Positions 1 through 9,900 of a stretch of DNA of 31,515 bases are shown piece by piece. Both the position numbers and the translations under genes were made by a program. This DNA is from a virus. The notes under the pieces are model-generated. The model ran no database searches and had not been told where the DNA came from. It worked only from the letters and a program-made list of their open reading frames with translations. Every line of letters begins with the position of its first letter. The stretch's first letter is position 1. The DNA is taken from positions 1-31,515 of the IMG/VR virus record IMGVR_UViG_3300027759_000291. One strand, written 5' to 3'.

Positions 1-1
1 A

Positions 2-211
2 TACGGAATACAAAAAATGAAACAGTTCAAGATATACTTACATAGTGAGAGTGTGGATTTAATCAGTGAGTTTACTAATTTTAAGTTTAAGAAGGACAGA
101 ACTGGTGCAATAACAAATAATACCATAGGCAAGGACCACTTAATTGATGCTTTGAAATATGGTATAGTACAATTTTTAGATAAACCAAAAACAAAATTAA
201 CAATAATATGA
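2..211 (+). CDS. terL: Terminase large subunit, C-terminal fragment (cut by the window edge)
   Basis: This is the last 69 codons of the packaging ATPase/nuclease, open at the left edge of the window. It matches the end of the complete terminase at 29084-30244, with only three conservative differences visible after the shared MKQFK segment (K/R, L/I and I/V near the end). It contains the last acidic motif of the RNase H-like nuclease, GKDHLIDALKY. The TGA stop overlaps the ATG of the following tail chaperone (ATGA at 208-211), implying translational coupling. The internal ATG at 17 is not the real start, because the reading frame continues upstream and the homologous protein is full length. 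Confidence 0.9.
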   Translation, partial: YGIQKMKQFKIYLHSESVDLISEFTNFKFKKDRTGAITNNTIGKDHLIDALKYGIVQFLDKPKTKLTII

Positions 212-897
212 TAGAAATACAACTTAATGATAGGGTAGTAAAAGTACAACCTGAAATCACAATAGAACAATTCCAAAGATTACAGAACAAAGAGGAAATC
301 TATAAAACATCTCCGCCTGACTTATTGTCATTATTCTTAAATGTTCCTGTTAATGAACTCAAGGATTTACCCTTAAATCAAATGGAGTTTGTTCAGTCAT
401 ACCTGATGTCCCAAATGACGGAAACATCCCTTAAAGATGAATTATATAATGTTTTCACTCATAATGGAGTGGAGTATGGTTTGGAAAATGATTGGAGTAA
501 ACTTGCTTGGGGTGCTTGGATGGACATGGAGGTATTCTCATCAGAAAAGATAGAAGAGAATATCCATTTGATTATGGCGATATTATACAGACCCATTACT
601 GAAAGGAAAAATGGAAAGTATAAGATTAGTCCATACAAGGCAGATGAAATAGAAGATAGAGCCTATGAGTTTAGACAACTACCGATTAAGTATTGGTTTG
701 GGGCAAGCAGTTTTTTTTTTCTAACCGCAACAATATATACCAGCAATATAAAGAGTTCTTTGATGTGGACGAACAAAACCAATCAGATGATAATGAAGGG
801 GTGGGAGATACTACCAAAATGGGTAAAAAAGAGGCTGCCTTTAGATACTATTTTAGTATCACACTCAATCTTGCAGGAGAAGACATTACAAAAATAA
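208..897 (+). CDS. Tail assembly chaperone, zero-frame form (G-like)
   Basis: This 229-residue protein is encoded directly after the terminase, sharing ATGA. Residues 1-165 look like the N-terminal domain of phage tail assembly chaperones. They include MAILYRPIT and a KYWFGAS segment just before a run of Phe codons. At the T10 run (711-720) a -1 slip would join it to the frame ending at 1013, giving about 268 residues, as in lambda gpG/gpGT. In the lambda system both forms bind the tape measure and recruit tube subunits. The zero-frame tail after the slip is basic and has no family resemblance I recognise. The copy at 30241-30930 has the same length. The function is inferred from architecture and C-terminal similarity. 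Confidence 0.75.
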   Translation: MIEIQLNDRVVKVQPEITIEQFQRLQNKEEIYKTSPPDLLSLFLNVPVNELKDLPLNQMEFVQSYLMSQMTETSLKDELYNVFTHNGVEYGLENDWSKLAWGAWMDMEVFSSEKIEENIHLIMAILYRPITERKNGKYKISPYKADEIEDRAYEFRQLPIKYWFGASSFFFLTATIYTSNIKSSLMWTNKTNQMIMKGWEILPKWVKKRLPLDTILVSHSILQEKTLQK

Positions 898-1013
898 ATC
901 AAATTGATGAACTACCATTATTACTTTGTTTGAATACAGCATCTATGATGAAAGAAAGAGTACAAAAACAGAACGAAGAAATGAAGAAAATGGAAAAGCA
1001 GTTCAAACAATAA
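693..1013 (+). CDS. Tail assembly chaperone, -1 frame C-terminal extension (T-like)
   Basis: This frame is probably read only by a -1 slip within 711-720, so the true product is 208-720 fused to this frame. After the slip comes an acidic linker (EFFDVDEQNQ onward). It is followed by a helical domain of the form FRYYFSITLNLAGEDITKINQIDELPLLLCLN, given here in pieces: FRYYFSITLNLAGED, then TKINQIDELPLLLCLN. That resembles the widespread tail chaperone motif WGW-x-LA-GD-x-KI-x-I-x-LPL. It ends in a charged coiled-coil-like tail. The second genome copy (30726-31043) changes several linker residues between similar polar types while the helical domain stays identical, as expected for a translated frame. 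An independent start at the ATG at 693 is possible but has no leader. Confidence 0.75.
   Translation: MVWGKQFFFSNRNNIYQQYKEFFDVDEQNQSDDNEGVGDTTKMGKKEAAFRYYFSITLNLAGEDITKINQIDELPLLLCLNTASMMKERVQKQNEEMKKMEKQFKQ
711..720 (+). promoter_or_regulatory. T10 slippery site for -1 frameshift
   Basis: Ten consecutive T occupy the end of an AGT codon and three TTT codons in the 208 frame. Slipping back one base re-pairs fully and opens the frame ending at 1013. The run is the same length in the second copy (30744-30753). A conserved length argues against a sequencing artefact. I saw no convincing downstream pseudoknot. Confidence 0.8.
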
Positions 1014-1031
1014 AAACACTATTTAATTATT

Positions 1032-1841
1032 ATGGAAGAATATGTTAGTATACATAAGATTGTATCACTTATAAAACAATATCAACAATCACAAGTGGGT
1101 ATAGGGTTAAACTCATTTGGGTTTGGTAATATCGTGGAGTTTGGTAATACAGACAACACAGGTATGACCCCAACATATCCATTTGTATTTGTAACACCAC
1201 AAAATGTATCTTATGAAGAAAATATTGTAACCTACAATATGTCTTTAATCTTTGCTGATAGAATCAATGATGACTTATCAAATGAGGTAGATGTAATAAG
1301 TGATATGGATATTCAAGCCAGAAGGTTTATGTCCTTTATTAAAAGGGGTATGAACCAAACACCAGACTTGTATAACAAGATGGATATGATATTACCAACC
1401 AACGCTGTTCCGTTCCAAGAAAGATTTAATGACTTTGTTGGGGGTGTAGCACTTGATTGTAGTTTTGTTGTATTCACAGATATTAACGCTTGTGATTACT
1501 ATGATGACTTACCAACAACATCAGTTTATTCTCAAGTAATAGATTTTTCAGCAACACCACAATATAACTCAATAGTTTATAGATGTGATGGTAGTAATGT
1601 TCAGGCATGTTATAGTAGTGATAATCAGTATAATATAACTGATTTGGTTGCTTTATTTAACACACCAGCACCAGACCCATTACCCCCAAGTTGTACCACA
1701 CCATCATTTTGTTATTGTTGGACTGACTATGGAACTTATTATGATAATGGTGATGGTAGAGTTAGATGTGAAATGCCTACATCTTTATACAATACTTTAT
1801 GTCCAAGTGGTACATTAACATTAGATGTTATCTATGATTAA
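1032..1841 (+). CDS. Neck/tail-terminator-like structural protein with Cys-rich tail
   Basis: This 269-residue protein follows the chaperone after a short A-rich leader. Residues 1-160 have the look of small Bacteroidota phage neck or tail-terminator proteins: an N-terminal helix (IHKIVSLIKQYQQ), a PFVFV strand, a central segment with polar helices, and VPFQERFNDFVGG before a FVVFTD strand. Residues from about 165 to the end add a Cys-rich region (for example SFCYCW, and RCD and TLCPSG) not expected in a minimal terminator. It may be an added surface domain like the Cys modules in the downstream fibre genes. The N-terminal half is repeated at 31065-31515. The assignment rests on position and general fold impression, not on a catalytic motif. 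Confidence 0.5.
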   Translation: MEEYVSIHKIVSLIKQYQQSQVGIGLNSFGFGNIVEFGNTDNTGMTPTYPFVFVTPQNVSYEENIVTYNMSLIFADRINDDLSNEVDVISDMDIQARRFMSFIKRGMNQTPDLYNKMDMILPTNAVPFQERFNDFVGGVALDCSFVVFTDINACDYYDDLPTTSVYSQVIDFSATPQYNSIVYRCDGSNVQACYSSDNQYNITDLVALFNTPAPDPLPPSCTTPSFCYCWTDYGTYYDNGDGRVRCEMPTSLYNTLCPSGTLTLDVIYD

Positions 1842-1843
1842 AA

Positions 1844-2407
1844 ATGATTGAACAGGGTATACTAAATGATATTGCTGCTCTGTTGAAGGGTTCATTGGTA
1901 AAACAACTTGAGATACCAAGAAAATCCACAACTTATGGTGGACCAGGTAGACCTGGCATAGCAAAACCATTATCAGGTAGATACCCAACACCAATATCAC
2001 CCCCAATAGCATCAGGAAATCTTATTAGAAATATAGATGTTAAGTTTGTTGAGAACTCACAAACAGGAATACCTGAACTTTTGATGGAGATGCCTTTAGA
2101 AGGTTTCTTTGTAAATGAAGGTAGAAGACCTGGTAGATACCCACCTGTTGGACCTATTGATAAATGGGTTAGACAAAAACAATCAGTAAAAGGAATTAGA
2201 GATGCCAAAGGTAGATTTATTCCAAGAAAAACATTGGTATATTTGATTAGAAGGTCTATTGGAAAATATGGTTATGGTGGAAATGACTTTATCAACAAAG
2301 CCTATGATAAGATACAACAACAAGTCCTTGAAAAGTATGGGGATTATGTTGCGGGATACATACAATTCCAAATAGATAATTTTATAGACAAAATAAGAAC
2401 AACATGA
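1844..2407 (+). CDS. Head-tail connector / tail completion protein (gp10-like)
   Basis: This basic 187-residue protein starts 2 nt after the previous stop. It resembles the HK97 gp10-type and Bacteroidota phage connector family. The signature parts are a Gly/Pro-rich segment (about residues 27-50), GFFVNEGRRPGRYPPVGPID, KWVRQK, and RDAKGRFIPRKTLVYLIRRS followed by GYGGNDFI. These proteins sit between the head and the tail and complete the neck. The stop overlaps the next start (ATGA at 2404-2407), so it is probably translated together with the tail tip genes that follow. Confidence 0.6.
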   Translation: MIEQGILNDIAALLKGSLVKQLEIPRKSTTYGGPGRPGIAKPLSGRYPTPISPPIASGNLIRNIDVKFVENSQTGIPELLMEMPLEGFFVNEGRRPGRYPPVGPIDKWVRQKQSVKGIRDAKGRFIPRKTLVYLIRRSIGKYGYGGNDFINKAYDKIQQQVLEKYGDYVAGYIQFQIDNFIDKIRTT

Positions 2408-3789
2408 GTATATCAATATTACACGAACCACCAAAGTTTCAACCAGTATTAACTGATGGAATCTTTTATAATATATCAGCCAGTACCGTCAACAACTATA
2501 GGTTTAGATACACCTATGATTTATATGTTGATGGACAATTAAAGTTCTCTGGTAAAGCAACTCCAAACCCTTATGGTATTGGGGTAATTGATGTTTCAAG
2601 AATACTTAAAACTTATTGTGAAAATAATCCAATAGGTTTATGGGATACAACAAGAATATATCAACACCAGACATTTCCATTTGCTAAACCATATCTACCT
2701 GAAACAATTAACTATAATGTTTATTTTGGTTATGAATACTCATCAACAGAATTAGGTTCTGTAACGGGTTTTACAGGTTCAGGTGATACACAAGGTCAAC
2801 CAAGTGTTCCGGGTGGATTAAAGAAGGTATTCCAATCAACTATGGGGGTAAATGGTAGAGCAACACAACAGGACTTTAACATAGACCCATTTGTATTATC
2901 AGGAGACCCTACAACATCAAATCCAACCAAGACAGGATTGTTCTTAACAAACTCACCAAGAACAAGAGATTTAGAAGAAGATGAGTTTTACACACTTGCG
3001 TTTACAAACTATTATTTGGATTCATCAACTTTATCTGAACCTTATTATGTGAAATACACTTTCTATGATGACCAAGGCTATGAAATCACCGGTGTAACAT
3101 CAGACAACATCACAACAAATGGTGGAGGTCCAAGAACAAATTGTAATCAAGTATATCAGGCATTACCTTATGTTATTCCATCAGGTGATACAGGTTATAA
3201 CACTTTATATGTTGGAGCAGGTCCAAGAAACATATCAGGAATAACACCATCAAACGCAGTTCAATATACAGTTCAGTTGTTTGGAAAGTTCACTGGTACA
3301 ACATCACCAATACAACCAACACCCACACCGACACCAACCCCGTCATCAACACCACAAACATGTCCTTGTATAACTTATCAAGTTAGTAATCCATCATTAC
3401 TGGCTCAAGGTTTCTTTACATATACAGATTGTAATAGAGTATCACAATTATTAGTAATAGACCCTGGACAGACATTTTATGTTTGTGTTTGTAATTCATC
3501 ATCTTATAGTGTTGAAGGACCACTTGTAGTAACCTATGATGGTGCTTGTACTCAACCAACACCAAGTCCTACACCTACTCCATCATCTACTCCTTGTACT
3601 TGTGGTGAATATGAGGTTGATACAACAAATGTATTTGTTGGAGCACCAGTATTACTCTATACCTTCTGTGATGGAACACCAATTACAATGGATTTAGAAT
3701 TAAATCAAATATATCTACTATGTGGATGTGTTGGAACATTTGATGCTTCTGACCCAGCAGTAGTAATAACTTACGCAGGACCTTGTTAA
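2404..3789 (+). CDS. Tail tip/minor tail protein, N-terminal part, with Pro-Thr linkers and two Cys modules
   Basis: The protein has 461 residues. Residues 1-300 look like the N-terminal part of a tail protein family common in Bacteroidota phages (YTYDLYVDGQLKFSGKA, GVIDVSRILKTY, TNSPRTRDLEEDEFYTL, YTVQLFG). At about residue 303 the family pattern stops and a (PT)n linker begins. It is followed by two related modules of about 60 residues, each with CxC near the start, a T-x-C-[ND] turn (YTDCNR, YTFCDG), a VCVC or LCGC motif and a terminal GxC, separated by a second PT linker. The rest of the ancestral protein seems to continue in the next ORF (3803), which would mean the modules were inserted and split the gene. 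It is likely a tail-surface component. Confidence 0.55.
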   Translation: MSISILHEPPKFQPVLTDGIFYNISASTVNNYRFRYTYDLYVDGQLKFSGKATPNPYGIGVIDVSRILKTYCENNPIGLWDTTRIYQHQTFPFAKPYLPETINYNVYFGYEYSSTELGSVTGFTGSGDTQGQPSVPGGLKKVFQSTMGVNGRATQQDFNIDPFVLSGDPTTSNPTKTGLFLTNSPRTRDLEEDEFYTLAFTNYYLDSSTLSEPYYVKYTFYDDQGYEITGVTSDNITTNGGGPRTNCNQVYQALPYVIPSGDTGYNTLYVGAGPRNISGITPSNAVQYTVQLFGKFTGTTSPIQPTPTPTPTPSSTPQTCPCITYQVSNPSLLAQGFFTYTDCNRVSQLLVIDPGQTFYVCVCNSSSYSVEGPLVVTYDGACTQPTPSPTPTPSSTPCTCGEYEVDTTNVFVGAPVLLYTFCDGTPITMDLELNQIYLLCGCVGTFDASDPAVVITYAGPC

Positions 3790-3802
3790 TCAATTAAAAA
3801 CT

Positions 3803-4336
3803 ATGGCAAACTTACCAAACCCCGTACCAACAACATATACACTTGGAAATTGTTCAGGATATACTCCTGTTTCTGAGGTGTTTACAGTCAATTTAGGACC
3901 AATCTGTAATAGGAGTGGAAACCCACAACTACAACTTATGTGGTTAAACAGATATGGACATTGGGATTATTACAGATTTACAGCAAGTAAAAGTGAAGGA
4001 CTTGCTATTGATAGACAAACATATAATACTTGGGATATAAATTGGGGTAGTCCTGACCCTTCAAGAGAACAATGGGCAAGAGGTTTAACTGACTTTCAAG
4101 TTAGTATGGCTGAAACTCATGTTATTAACTCTGGTTTCTTAAATCAACCTGACTTTATGTTCTTACAAGAGTTATACACATCAAACCAAGTGTTTGAGAT
4201 TACAGATGATGGTGGGTTAAGACCTATCAATGTAACTAATCAAGAGTTTACAATTAAAAATAAAGGAAACAGGACTATCACCAATATTGAACTGACTTAT
4301 GTTTACAGCGATGATATTACCTTAATAGGATTCTAA
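3803..4336 (+). CDS. Tail tip/minor tail protein, C-terminal part
   Basis: This 177-residue protein has its own A-rich leader (ATTAAAAACTATG), 13 nt after the previous stop. The segment LMWLNRYGHWDYYRF, then the middle with WARGLTDFQVSMAETHV and the FLQELYTSNQVFEI motif, matches the pattern I associate with the C-terminal half of the Bacteroidota tail protein whose N-terminal half is at 2404. In that family the WLNRYG-WDY segment normally follows a SE-x-F-x-F strand directly; here SEVFTVNLG precedes it within this ORF. It ends 1 nt before the next start. I infer that the two ORFs work together in the tail tip. Confidence 0.55.
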   Translation: MANLPNPVPTTYTLGNCSGYTPVSEVFTVNLGPICNRSGNPQLQLMWLNRYGHWDYYRFTASKSEGLAIDRQTYNTWDINWGSPDPSREQWARGLTDFQVSMAETHVINSGFLNQPDFMFLQELYTSNQVFEITDDGGLRPINVTNQEFTIKNKGNRTITNIELTYVYSDDITLIGF

Positions 4337-4337
4337 T

Positions 4338-6956
4338 ATGGATACTACACTACTGGTTTATCTTAAAGATACTTGGAAAAGGGTGGATATCTACGAAGAT
4401 ATTCCAATTTCTGTTGTAATACAGGAGTTAGATATTAACGCATTAGACACAAGGAAATCACCATACTCAAAACAATTTGTTATTCCAAATACAAGTACCA
4501 ATGCCAATATCTTTGAGCATTACTTTGAGGTTAATGGTATTGATTTCAACCCACTAACAAAGATACAATGTGTAGTTCAATATAGGGGAACTGACTTATT
4601 TACAGGTCTATTAAGATTATCAGCAGTAATACAAAACCCTGGTTATGTAGATTATGAGATTTACATAATGGGACAAGTTGGTGATTTTGCTTCTGAAATA
4701 AGAAACATAACATTACAAGATTTACAATGGGATGATTTACAACATGAATTATCTTATTCAGCAATCACCAAATCTTGGGAAGCAAAAGATAATGATATAG
4801 ATGGTTTATTTGGGGGTAAAGTATTATACCCGATGATAAACTACGGATTACCATATCAAGACAATGGAACAAGGTCAGTACCAGCGTATACCTATTCTTT
4901 TGATGAACCATACTCATTTGACCAATCAACACACTCTGTACCTGAATCTGTGTGGAAACCATCAATAAGATTAAGAGAGGTTATTGATAGAATATTTGCC
5001 CGAACTGGTTATAACATTAAAAGTGATTTCTTTGATACTGACTATTTCAAGTCAATGTATATGGATACTTTCCAAAATGGTAAACTTGGAGTTGATGTAG
5101 CATCAGGTGTTACAAACCAAAATATCTTCAAGACATACATGCGTCCATCATCTGTGATTACCTTCGGTAGTGCGGGTGCCAGACCCCTTAATTTCCAAAC
5201 CTTTAGAGGTGATGGTTATGACCCGTTGAATAACTTTGTATTAGGACCAGGTGTTTCCAATTCAGTGGACCAACCAAACCCACCATTTGATACAAACTAC
5301 TTTAGAGTTCCATTTGTAGGGAACTATTCTTGGAACTTTAGATTTAACTATGATGATAACCATGTGTGTGGTGGTGATATTGATTTCCAAATATACGCAA
5401 GAAAAAGTACTGATTTAGCAACATTAGATACAGCACCACCTTTTGCTGTTAGTCAACTATATCAATTACCAACTTGTGGAGCACAAGCATCAGCAAACTG
5501 GTTCTTTACAGGTAGTTGTGGAACAGGTGAATATGTTAGGTTGTATATTGACTTAAAGAGTTCATCCACACCAGGAAATCAATTAAGATTATTGCCTTAT
5601 AATGAATACAGCATTACAAGTGAAGCACCGATGTGGGATTTGTATTCATCACCTACATTAGCAGGAACACAACTTGTAGACATTAGATTAGGATTACAAC
5701 AGATAAATTGTGTTGAGTTCTTAAAAGCGATTATAACTCTATTCAACTTGGTTGTAGTTCAAGATGAGGTTTCACAATCAATCATTATAGAACCATTTAA
5801 CTGGTATTACAATGAAGCAAACAGAACTGAAAAGAACTGGACACAAAGACAGGACTTGGGGGCATCATATAGAATAGAACCATTATCATTTGAATTACCA
5901 AAGATATTGAACTTTACTTGGACAAAAGGTTCAGAAGAATACTTGAATAAATTATATGAAGATGCTAACAAATGCCAGTATGGTAGATACAAGTATATTT
6001 CTACCAATAACTTATTAACAGGACAACAAGATTATGAAATACCATTTGCTGCCACTCCAACAACTGTGGTTAATGGAGCAGACAACTTTATTATTCCTGC
6101 TGTTTACAGGGAGTTAAACACAACCACATCATCAGGATTTACCTATACAAGTTTACAACCATATTCCAATAAACCACACTTGTTCTTTTGGACTGGTAAT
6201 AGATATGCCTACAAAGATAAGTTTAAACAGGTTCAAGGTACTTGGTATTTGAGTTCAGGTTCAACACCAGTAGAAATAACAACATACCCTTGTGTATCAC
6301 ACTTGAGTTCATTAGATATACAAATACCAAACTTGGTGTCTGACTTAAACTTTAGGTCCACATTTGATTTCTTTGGAAACTACAATACTTTACCAGTTCA
6401 GTTTACTCAATTCAACTTGTGGAACTTATTTTGGGAAGATTATGTGGATAACAATTATTCCAACGAAACAAGAAGATTAACAGGAAGGTTCTTATTAAGA
6501 CCTACTGATGTATATGAAACCAAACTAACAGATAAGATATTTGTTAAAGATAGTTTTTATAGAATAGAAAAGATAAATGAGGCAAGTTTGATTGAGAACA
6601 AACTGACTGAAATATCAATGATTAAAGAAATTGGGGGTTACTACAAAGTAATACCACCAGCACCATATTATACATTATCAGGGAATACACCATATCCAGG
6701 TTTTTCAACAGCATACAATTTAGATTGTTGGACAGGATTTACAATAACCCCCGTATGTAATGGAACAACACCAACACCACCAGTAACTTTAACTACATTT
6801 GGTGTTTCAGGTTTATCAAATAACCAACAAGTTTATTATGATACAGGAACAGAATACAGACCTGTTGGACTTGGAACTTATTTAAGATATACTGCTGATA
6901 CGGCAACTTATGTAGTTATAAATAATGTAGGACAAATCCTACAACAAAATTGTTAA
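4338..6956 (+). CDS. Large tail tip / baseplate hub-like protein
   Basis: This 872-residue protein lies immediately upstream of the tape measure, the usual position for tail tip or baseplate components when gene order is inverted. The N-terminus (about residues 1-130) is a beta-rich domain with YLKDTWKRVDIYEDIPISVV, LDTRKSPYSKQFVIPNT and an FTGLLRL strand. This is a recurrent start for Bacteroidota phage tail proteins that dock to the tail ring. The middle is beta-rich with aromatic residues. The C-terminus (about 800-872) begins with a short TPTPPVT stretch and a beta-rich domain ending in Cys. Its exact role (hub, distal tail or fibre attachment) cannot be decided from sequence alone. Confidence 0.6.
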   Translation: MDTTLLVYLKDTWKRVDIYEDIPISVVIQELDINALDTRKSPYSKQFVIPNTSTNANIFEHYFEVNGIDFNPLTKIQCVVQYRGTDLFTGLLRLSAVIQNPGYVDYEIYIMGQVGDFASEIRNITLQDLQWDDLQHELSYSAITKSWEAKDNDIDGLFGGKVLYPMINYGLPYQDNGTRSVPAYTYSFDEPYSFDQSTHSVPESVWKPSIRLREVIDRIFARTGYNIKSDFFDTDYFKSMYMDTFQNGKLGVDVASGVTNQNIFKTYMRPSSVITFGSAGARPLNFQTFRGDGYDPLNNFVLGPGVSNSVDQPNPPFDTNYFRVPFVGNYSWNFRFNYDDNHVCGGDIDFQIYARKSTDLATLDTAPPFAVSQLYQLPTCGAQASANWFFTGSCGTGEYVRLYIDLKSSSTPGNQLRLLPYNEYSITSEAPMWDLYSSPTLAGTQLVDIRLGLQQINCVEFLKAIITLFNLVVVQDEVSQSIIIEPFNWYYNEANRTEKNWTQRQDLGASYRIEPLSFELPKILNFTWTKGSEEYLNKLYEDANKCQYGRYKYISTNNLLTGQQDYEIPFAATPTTVVNGADNFIIPAVYRELNTTTSSGFTYTSLQPYSNKPHLFFWTGNRYAYKDKFKQVQGTWYLSSGSTPVEITTYPCVSHLSSLDIQIPNLVSDLNFRSTFDFFGNYNTLPVQFTQFNLWNLFWEDYVDNNYSNETRRLTGRFLLRPTDVYETKLTDKIFVKDSFYRIEKINEASLIENKLTEISMIKEIGGYYKVIPPAPYYTLSGNTPYPGFSTAYNLDCWTGFTITPVCNGTTPTPPVTLTTFGVSGLSNNQQVYYDTGTEYRPVGLGTYLRYTADTATYVVINNVGQILQQNC

Positions 6957-6959
6957 AAG

Positions 6960-9900
6960 ATGGCTGAAAAAGTAATAGGATTAAGGATACAACTTAATGG
7001 ATTAAATACAGTAATCACTGATATTAAGACATTAGAAAATGAAATAAGAAAGGCGAAAGAGGACTTAAAACAAGTTGAGATTGGTGGTGATATATTCAAC
7101 CAATTATCAAGAGAGATAAGTCAGGCTGAAACAAAACTACAAGGATTACAAGATACAACAAGGGGTATATCAAAGGAAAAATCACTTGAAGGTTTTGGTA
7201 AACTTGGAGCAGGTATTTCATCATCATTTGCTGCTGCCACAGCCGCTGTATCTTTGTTTGGTAAAGAAAGTGAATCAGTACAGAAGGCAGCAATTACAGC
7301 ACAGAACTTATTAACAATCGCATTATCCATTAGGGGTATTGCTGAAATAAAAGTAGGGGCTGATATCGTGGCAAGAACCATCGCCGAGAAAGCGTCAACA
7401 CTTGCCACCAACGCAACTAATTCAGCCACCAAGGCTTTATACACAACCTTATCCAAGAACCCCTACGGACTTATTATTGCTGCTGTAGGAGCGTTGGTTG
7501 CGGCTTACATATCTTTAACTGATGAAACAGAAAAGGTAAACAAGGCTGCTGAATCACAAAAGAAAATTGACGAGTTAAGGGTTAAATCACAAGAGGATTT
7601 AATTAGAAAGACAACAGAACAATCTATTAGGTTAAGAGCATTACAACTTATTGTTAATGATACCAAGAAAAGTGAATTGGAAAGAAACCAAGCACTGACT
7701 GACTTAAAGAAGGAATTACCTGGTTTAACTGGTTTGGAATTAAGTAGAGCCAACTCATTAAAACTTATCAACGCTGAAATTGAAAATGGTTTATCATTAG
7801 GTAAATTGGAAATACAATCTCAAGCGATAGTGGCAGTGGGTATTGAAAAGGAAATCCGTTTAAGAGAATTAAAAGGGGAACAGGATAAGAACAATCTTAA
7901 GGTTGCTCAAATACAAAAACAGATTGATTTTGAGAATAGAAAAGATGCCCCTGTTGATTATTCAAGACAGGAGAGAATATTCTTATTACAGAAAGACCAA
8001 AATGAATTAAAGGCAACAAACGCCAAGTTAGAGGTTGAAGCAAAGAAACTTAACAAGGATAGAAACCAACTTGAAAATGAATATGATGGTATTGTTGTTA
8101 AGTTAAACGCTAACAAAGCAAGAACAAATCAGGTTGTTGAAGATTACAATAAAGGTCTTAAAGATGAGAAAAAGAACCAAAAGGATGTTAATCAAGCGAC
8201 ACAAGAACAAATTGATAATGTTTCCAAATTAACAATTGCTTATGAAAAACAGATTGGTGAATTACAATCTACAATAGATGCCTACAAGAAGATTGGGGAA
8301 CTTACAAAGATTGATATTCAAGAACCTGCTATTGTTAAGAATATTGAGGCAATCAATGAAGCCCGTAAAGCATTACAATTACCAACATTAGAAAGTGAGT
8401 TTAAGAAAATTGGTATTAGAATATCAACAGTCAATAATCAGTTCAGTATACAAAAAGATATACTACAAAAATCTACTGATGACTTTGGAAAGTACTATGA
8501 ATCAGTTAGAAAGATTATATCAACAGCAGCACAAACTGAAAGTGTTACAGAGTTTGCTGAAACCATCAAGGTGGCGTTAAATGATGCTTCAAGTTTATTA
8601 CAAAGTGGTAAAATAACAAAGGGGGCTTTTGACGCATTTAAGACACTTACAGACCAATATCTTGGTTTCAATAAAGTGGTTAAAGATAACCCATTATTTA
8701 AGTCAGAATCACTAAAATCTTTTTTGGATTTAGAAAAACAAATCTTGATTGGAACTGGTGAATATACATTAGAGTTAAACAAACAAACAGGACAGATTGA
8801 AAAGGTTGCTGTTAAAGTTAGAGATTATACTGGATTACAAGAGAAACAAAATAACCTATTAAAAGATTATGGTAATGAATTAAAAGTTACATACAATAAA
8901 GAACTTGAAGGGTTAAAGTTGACTGGTGATGCCAGAAAAAAGAATATAGAATCATTACTTGCTCAAGGTAAAATTACCAAAGAACAAGCACAAGATTTAT
9001 TATCAGTTAAGGGGGTTGAAGCAGAACAAAGAAAACTTGATGACTTAATCAATCAACTGGTTGAAACAAGATTAAATGCGTTAAGGAAAATAACCATTAC
9101 CATTGTTCAAGAAGAAAACCAAATCAGGGAGTTCTTGTTTAGAGTTCAAGAAGCACAAAAAGAAGGGGCTACTTTATCAGCAGAAGCGATAAAACAAACC
9201 TTACTGAATAACTTGAACTTGGTTATTGATTTTACACAAAGACAAAACAAGGTTGTTATTGATGAAAAGAAATCACAGGTAGACCAACTTGTATCATTAG
9301 AACAACAACTTGCGATTAAAGGAATTGATATTGCCAAACTTACTGAAGAAGAAAAACTTAAAATATTAAAGGCGTATCTTGATAAACAAAAAACAGAAAA
9401 AGATGCTGCTGCTGAAGAAGATAAGAAAAGGGGTAAATTAACCGCTCAAGATATTGCTAATACATTACAAAAGTTTAGTCAGTTAGTATCACAAACAGCA
9501 TCATTAGTAGCACAATCATATCAGTTTCAATTAAAACAACTTGAAGATACAAGTAAAGAAGCATTATCACAAGTAGTAGGTGATACAGAACAAGCAAATC
9601 AAAAGAGAATTGAACTTGAAAAACAATATCAACTACAGAAGGCTGAAATAGAAAAGAGAGCATTGATTAAGTCATTACAATTTCAATTAGTTCAGGCTAT
9701 TGTGGATACAGCACAGGCTGTTGTATCAAACTTGGAAATACCCCCATTAGCGATTGCTGTGGGAATATTAGGAGCAGTACAGGTTGGTTTAATCGCTCAA
9801 CAATTAGCATACGCACAATCACTTGCCGGTGGTGGTATTATTAGGATGGGTGCTGGTGGTATGGTTATGGGTCCATCACACGAAATGGGTGGTGTATCTT

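Larger units (their letters stand above)
1..1482 (+). repeat. Left copy of a diverged long end repeat
   Basis: This stretch aligns base for base, with no insertion or deletion, to 30034-31515 (offset 30033). It carries the end of the large terminase, the whole frameshifted tail chaperone and the first 150 codons of the next gene. Substitutions reach about 10 percent in the first 240 bases by eye and are sparser later. Most of the changes in the terminase tail are synonymous or conservative. The layout is that of a circularly permuted genome whose ends overlap, but the two copies come from different versions. Confidence 0.9.

Noticed and set aside
711-720. T10 run as a sequencing error splitting one gene
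   Set aside because: The run has the same length in a second, diverged copy, and tail chaperones are a known site of programmed -1 frameshifting.
7121-7456. Leftward ORF of 111 codons in the tape measure
   Set aside because: It is a shadow of the coiled-coil frame, with no start signal and no family resemblance.
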